Part shown: positions 33,761-45,436 of the stretch, piece by piece
How the letters are laid out: each line of letters opens with the position of its first letter
Position numbering within the stretch: position 1 is the first letter of the stretch
Made by a program: the position numbers and the translations under genes
NCBI RefSeq assembly: GCF_000617845.2
Contig: NZ_DF820425.1
Span: forward strand, 2,097,725 to 2,161,724
Source of the DNA: Bradyrhizobium sp. DOA9
GTDB taxonomy: Bacteria; Pseudomonadota; Alphaproteobacteria; Rhizobiales; Xanthobacteraceae
Length of the DNA: 64,000 nt
Direction of reading: 5' to 3'
The notes under the pieces: model-generated
What the model was told of the DNA's origin: nothing
The model's input: only the letters and a program-made list of their open reading frames with translations
The model's database searches: none

Positions 33761-33792
33761 AAGGCCGCTGCACCTGGTGCTGCGGCCTTTTT
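33761..33792 (+). terminator. Rho-independent terminator after the histone-like gene
   Basis: AAGGCCGC pairs with GCGGCCTT, with inner GCACC/GGTGC pairs, followed by TTTTT (33788-33792). This is a strong classical terminator 67 bases after the stop. The remaining intergenic bases to 34123 form the porin leader. They hold no further gene, only a GC-rich near-dyad around 34069-34093. Confidence 0.85.
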
Positions 33793-34123
33793 GCATCGCC
33801 GCAGGCCGCCCTGGCGGCTGCCGTGCCGGGCCCAGCCTGATTCGGAAGCGAAGGTGTGACGCCGCCTGGCGATCCCCGGGTTTACACGGGTCTCCTCTGC
33901 ACCTTGGAATGCAAATAATGTGATCGAGAAGCCACACAGGCTGACAACCTTTCGTGAATTCGTCAAAACGCCTAAAAAGTCGGCAGATGCCCGCGCTTTT
34001 TGCTTCACCGTTCCGTTCCAGCGATCCAAATTGCCGCAGTGACGCAATTTTGCAGGTAGGCCGCATGCCCCGGGGGGCTTCCGGGGGCGACTGCTAAGTA
34101 AGAACGGGTAGATGGGGACCGAA

Positions 34124-35137
34124 ATGAAAAAAGTGGCTTTGTTGGCAACGGCGCTGGCGATGGTGACGACGGGATCCGCGTTCGCGGCAGATCTGCGCGT
34201 GAAGGCATTGAAGGCTCCGCCGCCCCCGGCGTTCGATCCCTGGGATATCGCCTTCGGCGGCGGCATCATGAGCGATTACATCTTCCGCGGCATCACCCAG
34301 TCGAACCATAAGCCGGCGGTCACGGCCTATTTCGAGCCGCGCTACAACGTCAACAAGGATCTCCAGCTCTACATCGGTACGTCCGCCTCGAGCATCTCCT
34401 TCGCGAACCGCGCTGCGGCGGAAGTCGATTTCTACGCCGGTGTCCGCCCGACCTTCGGTATGTTCGCCTTCGACTTCGGCCTCTGGGGCTACCTCTATCC
34501 GGGCGGACAATGCTTCGGCTCGCAGGGCACCCTGGCGCAGGGCAATTGCGGCGGCGACATCGATTATTCGCAGGGCGCGATCGGCCTTCCCATCAACGGC
34601 AACTTCGCCAAGAAGAACGCGAGCTTCTACGAAGCCTATGCCAAGCTGAACGTCGCCATCAACGACCAGTGGACGGTCGGCTTCAACGAGTACTACTCGC
34701 CGAACTTCCTGAACCTCGGCGCCTGGGGCAATTACGCCTCGATCACCGCCAAGTGGACCGCGCCGAGCACGACCTTTGGCGCCAGCGGCGTCGGCATGTA
34801 CGTGTCGGGTGAGTTCGGCCGGCAGTGGCTCGGCACTTCCGACATCTTCTACGGCATCGCGGGTGATCCGGTGTACGCGAACGGCATCAAGGAGCCGAGC
34901 TACAACACCTGGAACGTCGGCGTAGGCTTCACCTACAAGGTGTTCACGCTCGATCTGCGCTACTACGACACCGACATGAACAAGGGCGACTGCAACGCCT
35001 TCACCAGCGATCACACCGCCAAGTTCGACGGCAGCTTCACCCCCATCAACCCGGGCGGCTTCGGCTCCAACTGGTGCAGCGCGGCCGGCGTGGCCAAGCT
35101 CTCGTTCGACCTGACGGCGATGACCAACCTGAAGTAA
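34124..35137 (+). CDS. TorF-type putative outer-membrane porin
   Basis: The 337-residue protein has a signal peptide (MKKVALLATALAMVTTG, cleaved after SAFAAD), then DIAFGGGIMSDYIFRGITQS, the hallmark of TIGR02001/TorF-like proteins. Amphipathic beta strands follow, with EVDFYAGVRPTFGMFAFDFG and FTYKVFTLDLRYYDTDMNK. It most likely forms a small beta-barrel in the outer membrane with unknown substrate. ATG 34124 is preferred over ATG 34112, because the signal peptide starts there and GGGGA precedes it. A strong terminator follows. Confidence 0.85.
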   Translation: MKKVALLATALAMVTTGSAFAADLRVKALKAPPPPAFDPWDIAFGGGIMSDYIFRGITQSNHKPAVTAYFEPRYNVNKDLQLYIGTSASSISFANRAAAEVDFYAGVRPTFGMFAFDFGLWGYLYPGGQCFGSQGTLAQGNCGGDIDYSQGAIGLPINGNFAKKNASFYEAYAKLNVAINDQWTVGFNEYYSPNFLNLGAWGNYASITAKWTAPSTTFGASGVGMYVSGEFGRQWLGTSDIFYGIAGDPVYANGIKEPSYNTWNVGVGFTYKVFTLDLRYYDTDMNKGDCNAFTSDHTAKFDGSFTPINPGGFGSNWCSAAGVAKLSFDLTAMTNLK

Positions 35138-35160
35138 GTCTCTTCCGGAACGACTTCGCG

Positions 35161-35189
35161 AGGGCGGCAGGGCAACCTGCCGCCCTTTT
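35161..35189 (+). terminator. Rho-independent terminator after the porin gene
   Basis: GGGCGGCAGG pairs perfectly with CCTGCCGCCC over a GCAA tetraloop, then TTTT. It lies 24 bases after the stop. The rest of the 309-base gap up to the ABC transporter gene is largely repeat copy 2. Confidence 0.9.
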
Positions 35190-35276
35190 GCTTTGGGGCG
35201 GGGCTGGCCAAGAGATTACAAAGCTGCGTCTGCGGCTCGACATGCGAGCCGGGAGCGGCGCCGCTGCCTCACACTC

Positions 35277-35363
35277 CGTCATTGCGAGCGCAGCGAAGCA
35301 ATCCAGGGTCTATCTGCCGAGGCAGTCTGGATTGCTTCGTCGCAAGAGCTCCTCGCAATGACG
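35277..35363. repeat. Dispersed inverted repeat, copy 2
   Basis: This copy opens with the same CGTCATTGCGAGCGCAGCGA left arm as at 16073. The right arm has diverged to CTGGATTGCTTCGTCGCAAG, continuing to CTCCTCGCAATGACG. It lies between the porin gene terminator and the end of the BacA-like gene on the minus strand. Confidence 0.85.
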
Positions 35364-35446
35364 AGGCCCGAGTTGGGGCCTCCCTTCGACCAGAGGCCGC
35401 CCATCCGGTTCTTTCGACCGACGGCCGGCGAGGGAGCCCTTGCGCC

Positions 35447-37198
35447 TCAGCGCGCGGCGCTCGGCTCCGCCGCAGCGCGCTCGCCGCCGACGACATGGAT
35501 CGCACCGTCCTTCACCAGTGTCACCTTGCGGGTGTGGAAGGCCTCGAGCGTCGAGCGGTGGCCGATCGAGACGATGGTGGCCTGCGGCAGCTTCTCGGCC
35601 AGCAACCGGTAGAGCCGGGCTTCCGACGGCTCGTCGAGCGAGGCGGTGGCTTCGTCCAGGAACAGATAGTCCGGCGCATGCAGCAGCGCGCGCGCAAGCC
35701 CGAGACGCTGCTGCTCGCCCAGTGAGAGCATTCGGTTCCAGTGGCCGTCCTCGTCAAGCCGCTCGGCGAGATCGGGCAGCCCGACCGCGAGCAGGGCCTC
35801 GCGGATCTGCGCGGGCTCGAACGCGCCGGACGCTGCCGGATAGACCACGGCATCGCGCAACATGCCGACCGGGAAATAGGGTCGCTGCGGCAGCATCATC
35901 AGCTTCGCCTTCTCCGGGATGACAACCGTGCCGGTGCCGAACGGCCAGATGCCGGCGATGGCCCGGAACAGCGTGGACTTGCCGGAGCCGGACGGTCCGG
36001 TCATCAGCACGCGCTCCGAGGCCTCAACCGTGAAGGCCTTGGCGGCCACCAGCGGCGTGCCGTTGGGCAGGTTCACGCAGAGCTGCGCGAGGTCGATATG
36101 GCGGCCGGCGACCTCCAGTGCGATGGCAGGCTCATGTGCCGGCAGATTGACCGCCGAGGCGACCGACATCTCGAAGCCGTCGAGACGGGCAACGATCGAG
36201 CGCCATTCCGCCAGCGCCCGGTAAGCCGTGACGAAGAACGACAGCGCGCCTTGAACGCTGGAGAAGGCGGAAGCGGTCTGCATCATGTCGCCGAGCTGGA
36301 TCTTCTTCGCAAAGAAGGCCGGCGCCACCAGCACGTAGGGAAACAACACCGCGGCCTGCTGGTAGCTGGCCGTGAACGCGGTGAGACGCTTGGTCCGGCT
36401 CATGATGCCGTACCAATTGGCGATCACGAAGCCGAAGCGGTCCAGCAGGCGGGCGCGTTCGGCGCTTTCACCCCTGAGCAGCGCGATCTGCTCGGAATTC
36501 TCGCGCACGCGGACGAGATTGAAGCGGAAGTCGGCTTCATAGCGCTGCTGCTCGAAGTTGAGGTTGACCAGCGGCGAGCCGATCCAGTGCGTCAGCGCGG
36601 TGCCGAAGATCGCGTAGATCAACGCGCCCCAGCAGAGATAGCCGGGGATCACGAGATCGGTGCCGAACAGGCGCAGCGGCGCGGCGTTGGAAAGGCCCCA
36701 AAGGATGATCACGAAGGAGAACAGCGTCACGATCGACGACAGCAGGCCGAGCCCGATGGTCAGCGTCTGCTCGACGAAGTTCTTGACGTCCTCGGTGATG
36801 CGCTGGTCCGGGTTGTCGGCCGCATCGCCCTTGAGCTGCATGCGGTAATGCGTCGAGCCCTGCAGCCACTCGCCGAGATAGTGCCGCGTCAGCCATTGCC
36901 GCCAGCGGATCTGGAGCCATTGGTTCAGGTACAGCTTGTAGGCGGCCAGCGCGATATAGGTCGAGGCCAGCGCGACGAAGATCCAGATCTGCGTGACGAA
37001 CGCGTCCCAGTCGCTGTTCTGGAGCGCGCTGTAGAACCGGTTCTGCCACTGGTTCACCAGCACGTCGATCGCGACCAGTGCCAGCTCCATCACGACCACC
37101 GCGGCGAGCAGGCCGCGGCCGGCCCATTTGTCCTCGGAACGGAAATAAGGGATGGCGATTCGCCAGACGATCGCGAGCGTGGCGCTGATGTTCTTCAC
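35447..37198 (-). CDS. BacA/SbmA-type ABC transporter, permease fused to ATPase
   Basis: The 583-residue protein joins an SbmA/BacA-like membrane domain (about residues 1-340: WRIAIPYFRSEDKWAGRG, NRFYSALQNSDWDAF, RWRQWLTRHYLGEWLQ) to an ABC ATPase with GPSGSGKST Walker A, SLGEQQRLGLAR signature and YLFLDEATASLDE Walker B. This matches YddA and the Bradyrhizobium BclA class, which import peptides or very-long-chain lipid parts and matter in legume symbiosis. GTG 37198 is preferred with AAGGAGA upstream; ATG 37243 would add 15 residues. It is divergent from lldP. Confidence 0.9.
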   Translation of the reverse strand: MKNISATLAIVWRIAIPYFRSEDKWAGRGLLAAVVVMELALVAIDVLVNQWQNRFYSALQNSDWDAFVTQIWIFVALASTYIALAAYKLYLNQWLQIRWRQWLTRHYLGEWLQGSTHYRMQLKGDAADNPDQRITEDVKNFVEQTLTIGLGLLSSIVTLFSFVIILWGLSNAAPLRLFGTDLVIPGYLCWGALIYAIFGTALTHWIGSPLVNLNFEQQRYEADFRFNLVRVRENSEQIALLRGESAERARLLDRFGFVIANWYGIMSRTKRLTAFTASYQQAAVLFPYVLVAPAFFAKKIQLGDMMQTASAFSSVQGALSFFVTAYRALAEWRSIVARLDGFEMSVASAVNLPAHEPAIALEVAGRHIDLAQLCVNLPNGTPLVAAKAFTVEASERVLMTGPSGSGKSTLFRAIAGIWPFGTGTVVIPEKAKLMMLPQRPYFPVGMLRDAVVYPAASGAFEPAQIREALLAVGLPDLAERLDEDGHWNRMLSLGEQQRLGLARALLHAPDYLFLDEATASLDEPSEARLYRLLAEKLPQATIVSIGHRSTLEAFHTRKVTLVKDGAIHVVGGERAAAEPSAAR

Positions 37199-37509
37199 AG
37201 AGCGGGGTCTCCTTGGGGGATGTGCATAAATGCCCGGAGCCAAACACTTGAGGCAACGGCGGAAACAGGCGCACCTAGACTAAAGTCGCAAGGTCTGCAA
37301 TTTGCGTTGGATTGTCGCAGCCAGCAACCCTAGCATGGGGTTCGATGGCGCGGGGCAGGTGCTCCGGGATTTCGCGACCTTGTGAGCGGCCGGGAACCGC
37401 AGCATTCGCAAGGAATTCACGTCCAACGCGGGGGCTATCGCTTCCGGCGTCAAGCAGGACCGGCTCTCCACGCGGGCCGCCTGCCGCAACATGCGTGGGG
37501 AGGAAGACT
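37199..37509. other. Divergent intergenic region, no assigned gene
   Basis: The 311 bases between the BacA-like transporter and the lactate permease hold no gene I can support, although short frames run through it. A GGGGAGGAAGAC ribosome site precedes the permease. No strong dyad or consensus promoter is visible to me. Confidence 0.4.
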
Positions 37510-39174
<1,665 letters not shown>

Positions 39175-39194
39175 CAGACTGGCCGCGTCCACAA

Positions 39195-39227
39195 ATCCCC
39201 GCGAGGTTCGCCCCCGCGGGGATCTTT
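39195..39227 (+). terminator. Terminator after lldP
   Basis: ATCCCCGCG pairs perfectly with CGCGGGGAT over an 11-base loop, followed by CTTTT. It starts 21 bases after the permease stop. Confidence 0.85.
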
Positions 39228-39299
39228 TGCACCTTCCGCGAACCTTCTCAACGGCACGGCTGTCCTATAGAAGGTGCCGCAAATCAGGTGAGAGGTCTC

Positions 39300-39698
39300 A
39301 TGGTTTCGCTTCTGCGCTTGCTGTGTGCGGCGGTTGCAATGCTCGCGATGGCCACGCTCGCGCGCGCCCAGGAGGGGTTTCCGTTCGGGACCGAGATGAC
39401 GCTGGAGGCGTTGCCGCAGGCAGGCTCGAAGCGGATCCCCAACATCGAGATCGGCGACAATGGCGAGGTCGTGCTGGAGCTCTGGTGCAAGGGCGGCAAG
39501 GGCCAGTTCTCCGTCGCCGGCAACACCGTGATCTTCGTCCCCGGCCAGATCCAGGACCGCAATTGTCCGCCGGCGAGAGCGCAGGCCGACGACGAGCTCG
39601 TCGCGGCCCTCGGCAGCGTCGAGACCTGGAAGCGCCAGGGCGACGTGCTGACGCTGATCGGCCCGAAGCCGCTGCGCTTCAGGACGACGGGGAATTAG
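39300..39698 (+). CDS. Secreted META/HslJ-like small protein
   Basis: The 132-residue product has a signal peptide of about 22 residues (VSLLRLLCAAVAMLAMATLA, then RAQEG). The mature part has EMTLEALPQAGSKRIPNIEI, DDELVAALGSVETWKRQGDV and a final LTLIGPKPLRFR, which looks like a META domain as in HslJ. That family is often periplasmic and stress-linked. It has two cysteines. ATG 39300 opens the signal peptide; the frame is open far upstream through the lldP end. Confidence 0.7.
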   Translation: MVSLLRLLCAAVAMLAMATLARAQEGFPFGTEMTLEALPQAGSKRIPNIEIGDNGEVVLELWCKGGKGQFSVAGNTVIFVPGQIQDRNCPPARAQADDELVAALGSVETWKRQGDVLTLIGPKPLRFRTTGN

Positions 39699-39712
39699 AA
39701 TCGCAAGCAGCG

Positions 39713-39848
39713 CTCTCGTGTCCCGGACGCGGTGCGGCACGAAGTGACGCTCCGCAGAGCCGGGACCCAGACTCTATTTTGCAATCGCGTGTGTGGCCTC
39801 TGGGCCCCGGCTCTGCAGCGCGTTCGCGCTGCGTCCGGGGCACGAGAG
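39713..39848. repeat. Long inverted dispersed repeat, second family
   Basis: Left arm CTCTCGTGTCCCGGACGCGG continues through GCAGAGCCGGGACCCAGA. The right half, read in reverse, gives CTCTCGTGCCCCGGACGCAG and GCAGAGCCGGGGCCCAGAG, so the two halves are imperfect inverted copies about 60 bases each. The element separates two convergent genes and could fold as a single large hairpin. This is a repeat type common in Bradyrhizobium-like intergenic regions. Confidence 0.75.
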
Positions 39849-39849
39849 C

Positions 39850-41064
39850 CTACTTCCACACCGACCTGTCGGCGTCCCAGCGCTGGCCCTTCAGCTCCTT
39901 GACGAGCGCCTCGATCGAGCCGTTGTCGTCGGGCAGATCGCCCTCTTCGTCCGCGCTGGCATCGTCGGACAGATTGAGCCTGGCCCCGCTGCCCTCGTCG
40001 GCCGTCGTCGTCGCCGGGCTGCCGATCCAGAGCATGAGCTTGTCGGTGGTGCCCGGCTTGTCGGGTGAGACGAGGCCCGCGACCTCGATCGTGTCGGTGA
40101 GCTCGAGCGCCGGATGATCCTGGTTCGGCCGCTTGAACACCAGCTTGAGCTTGCCGGTGGCCGGGTTGAAGTTCTGCGAGACCGGCTTTGCCGCGAGCGT
40201 CCTGCTCAGCACGTTCGCGACCGCATTTGCCAGCTTGCCCTTGTTGATCTTGTCGCCCTCGCGCCAGTCCGCCGCGGGAAAGCGGATGGTGCGGTCCATC
40301 TCGGTCATGCCCGCGGTCCAGCCTGCGGCCGTGACGCCGGGCATCGCCTTGAACTTGGCCAGCAGCGCGCCGGCACGCTCGGGATCGACCGACATGGTGA
40401 TGGTCTGCTCGCCCGCGCGCAGCGCGTCGCAGCCGACAGTGAGGCTCGCCAGCGTCACTTCGATCTCCTGGCCCTTCAGGCTCTTCAGGAAGTCGGTCGC
40501 GGCGTCGAGCTTGACCTTGACCGCGATCGCTTCCGGCGAGACGTCGGTGAAATCCTTCGGCTGCGGCGTGATGCCGTCGTCGGAGGTCTGACTGTCCAGG
40601 AATTCCTTTTCGCTGAGATCGGAATTGTCCGGCGAGGTGACCTCGGTCACCGTCTGGCCGATCGCGATCTGGCCGCGGAATTCGACCGTGTCGCCGGACT
40701 GCTTGCGCGTCAGCTTGACGTTGACCGGCGACTTCTCGCCAACGCTCTGCGTCGATCCGGTCAGTGTCTGGCCCGCGACCTGGAGGTTGACGACGAAGCG
40801 GTCCTTGCGGTCGGAGTTCTTCGCGATGGGATAGCAGACGTCGAGCACCGCCGCGGTCAGCGTCTTGCCCTGGCGCGTCTCCTTCAGGATCACGTCGGCA
40901 TTGCCGTCCATCAGCCCGTCGATCGAGGTGAAGTAGCGCGTCTCGGGTCCGCCCGGCGCGGTCGCCTTCGGCGACAGTTTCATCTGGGCGAAGGCCTGCG
41001 GCGGAACGGCGAGCAAGGCCAGAACGACCGTCGAACAAACCAGAAGCGCACGCATCGATGACAT
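39850..41064 (-). CDS. Large secreted protein of unknown function
   Basis: The 404-residue protein has a signal peptide (RALLVCSTVVLALLAVPPQA, then FAQMKL). I do not recognise the rest: RYFTSIDGLMDGNADVILKE, VLDVCYPIAKNSDRKDRFV and an LTRKQSGDTVEFRGQIAIG strand region are conserved-looking, and the end is aspartate- and glutamate-rich (DDASADEEGDLPDDNG). It has two cysteines. It is likely periplasmic or surface exposed. ATG 41064 is chosen; upstream the frame is open without signal-peptide features. A groEL terminator lies upstream. Confidence 0.75.
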   Translation of the reverse strand: MSSMRALLVCSTVVLALLAVPPQAFAQMKLSPKATAPGGPETRYFTSIDGLMDGNADVILKETRQGKTLTAAVLDVCYPIAKNSDRKDRFVVNLQVAGQTLTGSTQSVGEKSPVNVKLTRKQSGDTVEFRGQIAIGQTVTEVTSPDNSDLSEKEFLDSQTSDDGITPQPKDFTDVSPEAIAVKVKLDAATDFLKSLKGQEIEVTLASLTVGCDALRAGEQTITMSVDPERAGALLAKFKAMPGVTAAGWTAGMTEMDRTIRFPAADWREGDKINKGKLANAVANVLSRTLAAKPVSQNFNPATGKLKLVFKRPNQDHPALELTDTIEVAGLVSPDKPGTTDKLMLWIGSPATTTADEGSGARLNLSDDASADEEGDLPDDNGSIEALVKELKGQRWDADRSVWK

Positions 41065-41204
41065 CCTCGCGCAACGGGCGTGATCCGGAAAAGTGTGAAG
41101 CGGTTTTCCGGGAGGATCATGCCCAAACAATCGAATCGGCGCGCCACCGTAGTGGGTTTTGGCCGCTGGTTGAATCGGAAACCGAAGCCGGCAGGGTCGG
41201 CAAA

Positions 41205-41230
41205 AAAGAAGGCCGCCCGGAGGCGGCCTT
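41205..41230 (-). terminator. Terminator of the groESL operon
   Basis: On the minus strand AAGGCCGCC pairs with GGCGGCCTT over a 4-base loop, followed by CTTTTTTG. It starts 26 bases after the groEL stop. Confidence 0.9.
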
Positions 41231-41255
41231 CGCAACCTGTCACGGAACGGAAGGC

Positions 41256-42905
<1,650 letters not shown>

Positions 42906-43005
42906 TTACGTGATGTGTGTTGTCTTGTGCCGTGCGGCGGAACGATGGATGCCCGGATCGCCTGGATCCGGGCACGACATTCAGCGGCCGTTCAGGCGAA
43001 TGGCC

Positions 43006-43302
43006 TTAGGCCAGCACGCCCATGATGTCCGACTCCTTCATGATCAGGAGCTCTTCGTTGTCGATCTTGACCTCGGTGCCCGACCATTTGCCGAACAGCA
43101 CGCGGTCGCCGACCTTGAGGTCGATCGGGATCAGCTTGCCGGTCTCGTCGCGGCCGCCGGGGCCGACGGCGACGACCTCGCCCTGGGACGGCTTCTCCTT
43201 GGCGGTGTCCGGAATGATGATGCCGCCCTTGGTCTTTTCCTCGGCGTCGATACGTTTGACCACGACACGGTCATGCAGCGGACGAAATTTGGATTTAGCC
43301 AT
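43006..43302 (-). CDS. groS: Co-chaperonin GroES
   Basis: The 98-residue co-chaperonin caps GroEL. It has [20 protein letters not shown], the mobile loop [20 protein letters not shown] and the C-terminal [16 protein letters not shown], a full-length normal GroES. The promoter and CIRCE upstream control both groS and groL. Confidence 0.98.
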   Translation of the reverse strand: MAKSKFRPLHDRVVVKRIDAEEKTKGGIIIPDTAKEKPSQGEVVAVGPGGRDETGKLIPIDLKVGDRVLFGKWSGTEVKIDNEELLIMKESDIMGVLA

Positions 43303-43393
43303 GACGTTTCCCTTTGGAGGCTCGCTTCGGAAGTAGTGGGGTCGGTGGGGCGGCGCTTCCGTCCGACCTCTCGTCGAGGATCGAACGGCGCGC

Positions 43394-43420
43394 TTAGCAA
43401 TCGGGCTTTCCGAGTGCTAA
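43394..43420. promoter_or_regulatory. CIRCE operator of groESL
   Basis: TTAGCAATC, nine spacer bases, GAGTGCTAA. The consensus is TTAGCACTC-N9-GAGTGCTAA, so one arm has a single change. It is the HrcA repressor site. It lies just downstream of the likely -10 and 92 bases before groS. Confidence 0.95.
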
Positions 43421-43431
43421 TAGTGGGTCCG

Positions 43432-43461
43432 GAAATATGGCTTGGCCGCGATCCTGTCAAG
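43432..43461 (-). promoter_or_regulatory. groESL promoter, RpoH-like and sigma-70-like
   Basis: On the minus strand CTTGACA is followed after 17 bases by TATTTC. The TTGACA is a consensus -35. The CTTG with 18 bases to CATATTTCCG also fits the alphaproteobacterial heat-shock (RpoH) consensus. So the operon probably has both HrcA repression and RpoH induction. No gene is seen in the rest of the 314-base region (43303-43616). Confidence 0.75.
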
Positions 43462-43616
43462 CAAAGGTGGTTAAGCGGTTGTTGAGGCGGATATAGGATG
43501 GTGGCATTGGAAACTCGCTCGGGGCGCCGGCTTACAGAACGACGTCATTGCTCCGGCAGCTTTTTTGCGCTTGGCTGCGGGAGGGGTGCGGCCATGGTCT
43601 TGTTCGGGGGAATGCC

Positions 43617-44138
43617 ATGATCAGTTCGGCTCACGCGCGCACGGTTGCCAATCTGGCGGCCGCTTCTTGTTTGGCGCTGCTGCTGGGCGCCTGCGGCGGC
43701 GGCTTCAACCTGCCGTCCCTCACGTCGTCCCCGCCTCCGCCGGAGACCGAACCGGGCGTCGCTCCCGAAATGCCGGCCACCATCCGCGCCGACGAGATCG
43801 TCGGCCGCTGGGGTCTCGCCTCGTTCCAGAACCCGGCCGACCGCGCCCGCACCGAGAAGATGGCGCGCGAGCAATGCAGGAACCCCTACGTGATCACCGC
43901 CGGCTCCTCCGGCGGCGTGATCATGCATCTCGCCGACCAGGCGACGCCGCAGGAGCTGCGGCTGAAGGGCTCGCCGAGCGGCAAGAACTACATCGGACCG
44001 GCCGGCCCGACCCCCGGCGAGCAGGACCGCGAGATCGTCTCCTTCGACGGTCGCGTCATGATCACCCGCTTCATCGACAAGGACGCCGCCACCCGTTACG
44101 GCAACATGGTCTACGTCCGCTGCGCGCCGAGGGCTTGA
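43617..44138 (+). CDS. Putative lipoprotein of unknown function
   Basis: The 173-residue protein has an N-terminal lipoprotein signal with lipobox LGAC (LALLLGACGGGF), so it is probably attached to the membrane by the Cys near residue 26. A proline/glutamate linker follows. The mature domain has VGRWGLASFQNPADRARTE and GVIMHLADQATPQELRLKG, then RFIDKDAATRYGNMVYVRC. It resembles small rhizobial envelope proteins with a lipocalin-like look, but I do not recognise a family. ATG 43617 is preferred to 43548. Confidence 0.75.
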   Translation: MISSAHARTVANLAAASCLALLLGACGGGFNLPSLTSSPPPPETEPGVAPEMPATIRADEIVGRWGLASFQNPADRARTEKMAREQCRNPYVITAGSSGGVIMHLADQATPQELRLKGSPSGKNYIGPAGPTPGEQDREIVSFDGRVMITRFIDKDAATRYGNMVYVRCAPRA

Positions 44139-44160
44139 GGCAGCCTCCGGACTAACCTCT

Positions 44161-44276
44161 CGTCATTGCGAGCGTAGCGAAGCAATCCAGACTGCCTCCG
44201 TGGAGACAGCCTGGATTGCTTCGTCGCCAGCGAAAAAATTGCTTCGCAATTTTGTCGCGGGCTCCTCGCAATGACG
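44161..44276. repeat. Dispersed inverted repeat, copy 3, with nested hairpin
   Basis: This copy opens with CGTCATTGCGAGCGTAGCGA and closes with CTCCTCGCAATGACG. Unlike the other copies it contains about 35 extra bases with a nested perfect dyad, AAAATTGC-TTC-GCAATTTT at 44235-44253. It sits between the lipoprotein gene and the cheZ terminator. Confidence 0.85.
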
Positions 44277-44285
44277 AGAAAACAA

Positions 44286-44313
44286 AAAACGCCGGCCCCA
44301 AGGCCGGCGTTTT
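44286..44313. terminator. Bidirectional terminator near cheZ
   Basis: AAAACGCCGGCC pairs with GGCCGGCGTTTT over a 4-base loop, with T-rich flanks on both strands. It ends 22 bases before the cheZ stop and can also stop transcription from the lipoprotein gene. Confidence 0.85.
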
Positions 44314-44334
44314 GCTTTTTCCGTACGCCCCCGC

Positions 44335-45120
44335 TCAGTCGAACAGCGCGTCGATGTCGTCCTGCGAGGCGTGGCCGACGTCGCCGGCGAGCTTGGGGCC
44401 GTTGAGGAGCTTCTCGTCCTCGCTGCGGTTGTCGACCGGCGCGGGCACATGGGACTTGATCGCGTCGACGCCGCCCCAGATCTCCATCATCGCATTGATG
44501 TGCTGCTCGATGAACTTCATGGTGGTCATGACCTTGCTGATGCGCTGGCCGGTCAGGTCCTGGAAGTTGCAGGCTTCGAAGATCGAGATGACGCGTTCCT
44601 GGATGTCGTCGGCAAGGCGCTTCTGCTGGTCGACCGAATCCACCTTGGACATCGCGCTGGCGGCCTGGTCGATCGATTCCGCGGCTTCGAGGATCTGCTG
44701 GGTGGCCTGCTCGGTGCCGCCGACCACCGCGCCGAGCTCGCCGTTGACCTTGGCCATCTCGCCGCCGTCGAAGCTCTTGCCGTGCAGCGTCGCGATCTCG
44801 CGCTTGGTGCGGTCGATGGCGTCGTGGATGAGGTCGAGCTCGACCTTCAGCTTCTCGCACTGCTCGATCTGCGCCCGGTAGGTCTCGAGCATGGTGCGCG
44901 CTTCGGCAAGCTCGTGCGCGGTCGAGGCGTCGATCGCCGCCATGGCGGCGCTGCCGGACAGCGGGGGCGCGACGAGGCCCTTCGCCATCTGGGCGCGGAT
45001 CGCGCGCAGCTCGGCCATGATCTCGCTATGCATCGGGGGAGCCTCTTCGGTTACGTCTACAATGGGCATCTCGCCACCGACGATATCTTCGACGCGAAAA
45101 CGCTTGCGGTGAACAGCCAT
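44335..45120 (-). CDS. cheZ: Chemotaxis phosphatase CheZ
   Basis: The 261-residue protein has the CheZ signature ACNFQDLTGQRISKV (about residues 186-200), which includes the catalytic Asp-Leu-Thr-Gly-Gln for dephosphorylating CheY-P. It ends DDIDALFD, the CheY-binding C-terminal peptide. The centre is a long helical hairpin with coiled-coil-like LETYRAQIEQCEKLKVELDL. It is cytoplasmic and resets the flagellar signal. No other chemotaxis gene is in the window, so it acts in trans. Its 316-base upstream region is described separately. Confidence 0.95.
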   Translation of the reverse strand: MAVHRKRFRVEDIVGGEMPIVDVTEEAPPMHSEIMAELRAIRAQMAKGLVAPPLSGSAAMAAIDASTAHELAEARTMLETYRAQIEQCEKLKVELDLIHDAIDRTKREIATLHGKSFDGGEMAKVNGELGAVVGGTEQATQQILEAAESIDQAASAMSKVDSVDQQKRLADDIQERVISIFEACNFQDLTGQRISKVMTTMKFIEQHINAMMEIWGGVDAIKSHVPAPVDNRSEDEKLLNGPKLAGDVGHASQDDIDALFD

Positions 45121-45436
45121 CAGGATACTCCCCCCACCTCACTCACGCGTCTTTGTAGGCAGAAGCGATTTAACACGAAGTTCACAACCGGAACTGTTGT
45201 GCGGCGTCGCGCGACGCGGCGCAAAGAAGCGATTAACCATGGCCGCGCGGCGTTCATCGAAAATAAACGCTGATCGCCAAATTGCAGTCGCGCTCGCGAC
45301 GTGGTGAATCGAAACGCCCTTTCCGTTTACCAAACGAAACGGCTTTTGCTCTTTATTGACCACGTCCAAGAGCGCGGATCAGCCACCGGCTCTCCACGAC
45401 GCATGTGATCTAGACGAAACAGTACAGAGTACGTCG
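45121..45436. other. Divergent region between cheZ and the L,D-transpeptidase
   Basis: The 316 bases contain a 14-bp perfect palindrome GCGTCGCGCGACGC (45204-45217) and an interrupted dyad CCGTTT/AAACGG (45323-45342) followed by CTTTT. GAAGCGATT occurs twice (45164 and 45226). No gene is supported, although short frames are open. It presumably holds both promoters. Confidence 0.45.

Noticed and set aside
37280..37492. A 70-residue frame before lldP
   Set aside because: It has no ribosome site or family features, and it lies in a divergent control region.
45139..45369. A 76-residue frame in the cheZ/transpeptidase gap
   Set aside because: It has no ribosome site, and the composition and the location in a divergent promoter region point to chance.
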